Assembly (NCBI GenBank): GCA_945983015.1
Contig: CAMFSN010000063.1
Span: forward strand, 1-8,779
Source of the DNA: an uncultured Bacteroidales bacterium
Lineage (GTDB): Bacteria; Bacteroidota; Bacteroidia; Bacteroidales; UBA932
DNA: 8,779 nucleotides
Direction of reading: 5' to 3'
A program made the position numbers and the translations under genes. The notes under the pieces are model-generated. The model was not told the DNA's origin. It ran no database searches and saw nothing but the letters and a program-made list of their open reading frames with translations. Below, piece after piece: positions 6,400-8,779 of the stretch (position 1 is the first letter of the stretch; each line of letters starts with the position of its first letter).

Positions 6400-7415
6400 A
6401 GAAACTGGCTTACATATTTTCTCTGATTATGCTTTTCGCCCTGCCCCTTGGAGCAGAGGAGAAAGATATCGATATGAACAAATTCATCTTTGATCATATC
6501 CTGGATTCTTACGAGTGGCATATCACTGAGATAAACGACAAGCCGGTCTGCGTATATCTGCCAGTAATAGTAAGAGGGAATGACGGGACTTGGCACTGCT
6601 TCTCGTCGAAAAAAATCTCCCACGGACAGTCCTACGAGGGTTTTTACCTCAACGAAAATGGCAAGGTGGTGGAAAGCCTGGAAGACGGAAGCGAGAAAAG
6701 GCCTTTTGACATCTCGATTACAAAGAATGTCCTGGCCCTGATGGTTAACTCTCTGGTACTACTGCTGATAATACTGCTGCCTGCCAGATGGTACCGCAGG
6801 CACGATGCCCTGAAAGAAGTTCCGAAAGGCTTTACCGGAGCGGTTGAGATGCTGAGCTGCATGCTGCTGGACGAAGTGATAAAACCTTGTGTAGGACAGG
6901 ATTACAGAAAGTACAGCTCTTATCTTCTGAGCATCTTCTTCTTCATCTTCGTTAACAACCTTATGGGGATAGTGCCATTCTTCCCTGGAGGGGCTAACGT
7001 GACGGGTAACATAGCCGTGACCTTCTGTCTGGCACTTTTCACTTTCCTGGCAGTCAATCTCTTCGGGAACAAACACTACTGGAAGGACATACTCTGGCCG
7101 GACGTACCGGTTCCTCTGAAATGCCCTATCCCTTTAATGCCTGTCATAGAGATAGTGGGTATGTTCACCAAACCCTTCAGTCTGATGATAAGATTGTTTG
7201 CCAATATAGCTGCGGGTCACATCATGCTGTTGGGCGTAGTGGCCGTGGTCTTCCTGACGGCGAAGATGGGCGCTGCCTTGAACGCCGGGCTTAGTGCCTT
7301 CGCGGTGGTATTCGGCATATTTATGGACGTGCTCGAACTGCTGGTAGCCTTCATCCAGGCCTATGTGTTCACTATGCTCTCGAGCGTATTTATAGGAATG
7401 TCAAGACAACATTAA
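6396..7415 (+). CDS. atpB: F-type ATP synthase subunit a (F0), 339 aa
   Basis: Stator subunit that forms the two ion half-channels beside the c-ring. The start at 6396 (ATGA overlap with atpC) is preferred over an in-frame upstream ATG at 6192 because it gives a clear signal peptide, MKKLAYIFSLIMLFALPLGA, with likely cleavage before EEKD, and because the earlier start would lie inside atpC. An exported region of about 85 residues follows, then about five to six membrane helices. The essential arginine is R266 in MIRLFANIAAGH (E. coli R210). By gapless alignment of this helix and of the one ending LLVAFIQAYVF (Q321), H275 sits at the E. coli E219 position and E314 at the H245 position, a reciprocal swap also known from mitochondria and other bacteria. 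The long exported N-terminus is typical of Bacteroidota. Inner membrane; 14 bases separate it from atpE. Confidence 0.96.
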   Translation: MKKLAYIFSLIMLFALPLGAEEKDIDMNKFIFDHILDSYEWHITEINDKPVCVYLPVIVRGNDGTWHCFSSKKISHGQSYEGFYLNENGKVVESLEDGSEKRPFDISITKNVLALMVNSLVLLLIILLPARWYRRHDALKEVPKGFTGAVEMLSCMLLDEVIKPCVGQDYRKYSSYLLSIFFFIFVNNLMGIVPFFPGGANVTGNIAVTFCLALFTFLAVNLFGNKHYWKDILWPDVPVPLKCPIPLMPVIEIVGMFTKPFSLMIRLFANIAAGHIMLLGVVAVVFLTAKMGAALNAGLSAFAVVFGIFMDVLELLVAFIQAYVFTMLSSVFIGMSRQH

Positions 7416-7429
7416 AAATTATATAGATT

Positions 7430-7669
7430 ATGTTAGCAACAATTCTTCTTCAAGCGGGAATAGGGACTGCAATTTTCGGTCTCGCCGCAGCCGTAGCTGC
7501 TTTTGCAGCAGCCTTTGGTATCAGCAAGATAGGTAAATCAGCCCTCGAAGCCGGTGCCAGACAGCCTGAATATGCAGGCAAGTATCAGATGATAGCCATC
7601 ATCGTGGGAGCCCTCGTGGAAGGTGCCTGCCTTTTCGCCATCCTGGTTTGTCTTCTCGGAGTACTGTAA
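7430..7669 (+). CDS. atpE: F-type ATP synthase subunit c (rotor ring proteolipid), 79 aa
   Basis: A two-helix hairpin; multiple copies form the rotating c-ring. Seen: helix 1 (about 6-33) rich in alanine, the polar loop RQPE at 44-47 that contacts gamma/epsilon, and helix 2 with the ion-carrying carboxylate E64 in GALVEGACLF. Aligning on RQPE with Ilyobacter tartaricus c (Q32, E65, S66), the sodium ligands are missing: I31 replaces the Gln and G65 follows the Glu where a Ser would be. This predicts proton coupling. The helix-1 glycine repeat GxGxGxG reads A24xA26xA28xG30 here. Start ATG 7430 follows an AT-rich gap (attatatagatt) without Shine-Dalgarno. The atpF start lies three bases after the stop. 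Length is normal for the family. Confidence 0.97.
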   Translation: MLATILLQAGIGTAIFGLAAAVAAFAAAFGISKIGKSALEAGARQPEYAGKYQMIAIIVGALVEGACLFAILVCLLGVL

Positions 7670-7672
7670 AAA

Positions 7673-8173
7673 ATGAATCTCGTTACTCCTGACAGTGGAC
7701 TCATCTTCTGGATGTGCCTGATTTTCGCCATTGTGTTCTTCATATTGGCGAAGTTCGGCTTTCCTGTCATCACCTCTATGGTGGAAAAGCGGCAGGAGAA
7801 GATCGAAGGCGCACTGAAAGCTGCGGAAAAGGCGGAGGCAGAATTGGCCGATATGGAAAAGACCAAGGAGCAGATGCTCTGTGAGGCCAAGCAGCAGCAG
7901 GCCCAGATTCTGGGCGAGGCCGCACAGCAGCGGGAAGCCCTTCTGGAGAAAGCCAGACGAGACGCTGAGCAGCAAAGTGAGCGCATCATAGCGCAGGCCA
8001 GGGAGCAGATAGCCACAGAAAGGGAGAACGCCCTCAGAGAAGTCAGGTCTCAGGTAAGCCAGCTTTCAGTAAGCATAGCAGAAAAAGTGCTGGAGAGAGA
8101 ATTGGCAGAGCCTGAGAAACAGCAAGACTATATCGATAAGATGCTCGACGAATTGAAAGACGTGAAGAAATGA
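7673..8173 (+). CDS. atpF: F-type ATP synthase subunit b (peripheral stalk), 166 aa
   Basis: One N-terminal membrane helix (about residues 9-28, LIFWMCLIFAIVFFILAKFG) anchors a long, charged, Ala/Glu/Gln-rich helix that dimerises as a right-handed coiled coil and links F0 subunit a to delta at the top of F1. Seen: the opening MNLVTPDSGLIFWM, typical of Bacteroidota b subunits; FPVITSMVEKRQEKI after the membrane helix; uninterrupted heptad- and hendecad-like sequence from about 38 to 145 (EKAEAELADMEKTKEQ, EARRD-type stretches); and the C-terminal delta-binding part VSIAEKVLERELAEPEKQQDYIDKML in two pieces. Length (about 160-170) is normal. Its stop overlaps the atpH start by four bases (ATGA). 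Confidence 0.96.
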   Translation: MNLVTPDSGLIFWMCLIFAIVFFILAKFGFPVITSMVEKRQEKIEGALKAAEKAEAELADMEKTKEQMLCEAKQQQAQILGEAAQQREALLEKARRDAEQQSERIIAQAREQIATERENALREVRSQVSQLSVSIAEKVLERELAEPEKQQDYIDKMLDELKDVKK

Positions 8174-8640
8174 ACGAAGGAGTGATTTCCAAACGCTATG
8201 CCCGCGCCCTTTTGGAGTACTGTCTGGAAAAAGGCAGTGCCGAGAGAGTCTATGGACAGCTCTGCCTCATACTCGAGGGGAAAATGCCCCAGGTTCTGGA
8301 AGATGATCTGCAGCGCTTTTTGGAACTGCTTTCTTCCAATGGACGTCTTTCCTATGCCAAATATATCTTCGGAAGTTACACTATGCAGTACCGCAGGCAT
8401 TGCGGCATAGTGCAGGCCAGACTCAGCACGGCTATCGAAGACCCTAAGCTGGACGAGCAGATAAAGGAAAGCCTGAAAGACAGATTTGAAGGCAAGATGG
8501 TATTCTCCCATAAAGTGAAACCGGAGCTGATAGGAGGCTTCGTATTGGAAATTGATGACAAGGTGATGGATACGAGCGTGAAAAGCAAGCTCGAGAAAAT
8601 CCGTCGCGAGTTCGATGATTTGAATAAAAGGTTAGTTTAA
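8170..8640 (+). CDS. atpH: F-type ATP synthase subunit delta (OSCP), 156 aa
   Basis: Caps the F1 head and joins it to the b-subunit stalk. Seen: the N-terminal helical-domain signature ISKRYARALLEYCLEKG (6-22) and the C-terminal delta/OSCP signature VKPELIGGFVLEIDDKVMD (about 117-135) followed by SVKSKLEKIRREF. At 156 residues it is somewhat shorter than the usual 175-185, with the deficit in the middle helices. The start overlaps the atpF stop by four bases. The TAA stop shares its final A with the ATG of atpA (TAATG), indicating translational coupling. Confidence 0.95.
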   Translation: MNEGVISKRYARALLEYCLEKGSAERVYGQLCLILEGKMPQVLEDDLQRFLELLSSNGRLSYAKYIFGSYTMQYRRHCGIVQARLSTAIEDPKLDEQIKESLKDRFEGKMVFSHKVKPELIGGFVLEIDDKVMDTSVKSKLEKIRREFDDLNKRLV

Positions 8641-8739
8641 TGTCTCAAAACTTAAAGCCAAGCGAGATTTCAGAGGTCTTGCTGAATCAACTCAAAGGTA
8701 TTAACATCTCTGCCGGATGGGAAGAGGTGGGCTATGTGC
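8640..8739 (+). CDS. atpA: F-type ATP synthase subunit alpha, N-terminal fragment (33 codons)
   Basis: The first 33 codons (MSQNLKPSEISEVLLNQLKG, then INISAGWEEVGYV) match the start of bacterial alpha subunits, in which an N-terminal helix with SEI-x-x-x-L precedes the EVGxV strand opening the beta-barrel. The alpha subunit carries the non-catalytic nucleotide sites of F1. The position directly after atpH, with a one-base overlap, is as expected. The frame remains open to base 8779, but from about base 8740 the DNA is sequencing adapter, so the translated tail after Val33 is not real protein. The break is an assembly artefact, not a pseudogene. Confidence 0.9.
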
Positions 8740-8779
8740 CTGTCTCTTATACACATCTGACGCTGCCGACGACTCCTTA
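8740..8779 (+). other. Illumina Nextera adapter read-through (Tn5 mosaic end, read-1 adapter, start of i5 index)
   Basis: Bases 8740-8758 equal the 19-base Tn5 mosaic end (CTGTCTCTTATACACATCT). Bases 8759-8772 (GACGCTGCCGACGA) complete the reverse complement of the Nextera read-1 transposase oligonucleotide, a 33-base perfect match. The last seven bases, CTCCTTA, equal the beginning of the reverse complement of the Nextera i5 index GTAAGGAG (S505/N505), exactly where the index should follow. This is library DNA that was not trimmed before assembly. It should be removed before any annotation or comparison. Confidence 0.98.

Noticed and set aside
7430..7669. Sodium-coupled c-ring
   Set aside because: The Gln in helix 1 and the Ser after the essential Glu, needed for Na+ coordination, are Ile and Gly here.
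8740..8758. Tn5 mosaic end suggesting a Tn5-type transposon inserted in atpA
   Set aside because: The bases that follow are the synthetic Nextera read-1 adapter and an i5 index, and there is no transposase or IS50 sequence; it is library adapter.

Overview
This window looks like a metagenome- or isolate-derived contig from a member of the Bacteroidota, most likely Bacteroidales. The evidence is the ATP synthase gene order (beta-epsilon-a-c-b-delta-alpha), an F0 a subunit with a cleavable signal peptide and long exported N-terminus, a TAnnTTTG-type -7 promoter element, and the general absence of Shine-Dalgarno sequences (starts are preceded by A-rich DNA). No genus can be assigned by eye. All supported genes are on the + strand, and they are packed tightly.

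Region 1 (1-1507): the C-terminal end of a protein with a lamin-tail-like domain, then two small soluble proteins. The first (386-1027) is probably a divergent CYTH-like protein. The second (1031-1507) is a textbook CYTH/triphosphate tunnel enzyme. Gaps are 8 and 3 bases, so they are probably cotranscribed. Arginine codons here are almost all CGN.

Region 2 (1508-4594): a 54-base gap carrying a perfect 8-bp stem-loop, then a 533-residue SLC13/DASS-type anion transporter and, six bases later, a 474-residue membrane protein of unknown function. Codon use shifts here towards AGA/AGG and ATA.

Region 3 (4595-8739): a Bacteroidota-type promoter embedded in a long, nearly concentric inverted repeat, followed by the F-type ATP synthase genes atpD, atpC, atpB, atpE, atpF, atpH and the first 33 codons of atpA. 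Several genes overlap (8 nt atpD/atpC, 4 nt atpC/atpB, 4 nt atpF/atpH, 1 nt atpH/atpA), indicating translational coupling. AtpD, AtpH, AtpA and AtpC belong to F1 and its stalks. AtpB and AtpE make the ion path and rotor ring, and AtpF is the peripheral stalk. The gamma subunit gene would be expected just beyond the window. Residues in AtpE argue for proton rather than sodium coupling.

Region 4 (8740-8779): the last 40 bases are not genomic. They match the Illumina Nextera read-1 transposase adapter (including the Tn5 mosaic end) and the first seven bases of an i5 index. The contig therefore ends in untrimmed adapter, and atpA is cut by this artefact rather than by biology.

I found no RNA genes, CRISPR arrays, insertion sequences or convincing intrinsic terminators. 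I did not find a clearly new multi-gene system. The least explained items are the 474-residue membrane protein, the unusual cation-site motifs in the transporter, the alanine-rich c-ring helix and the dyad at the atp promoter.
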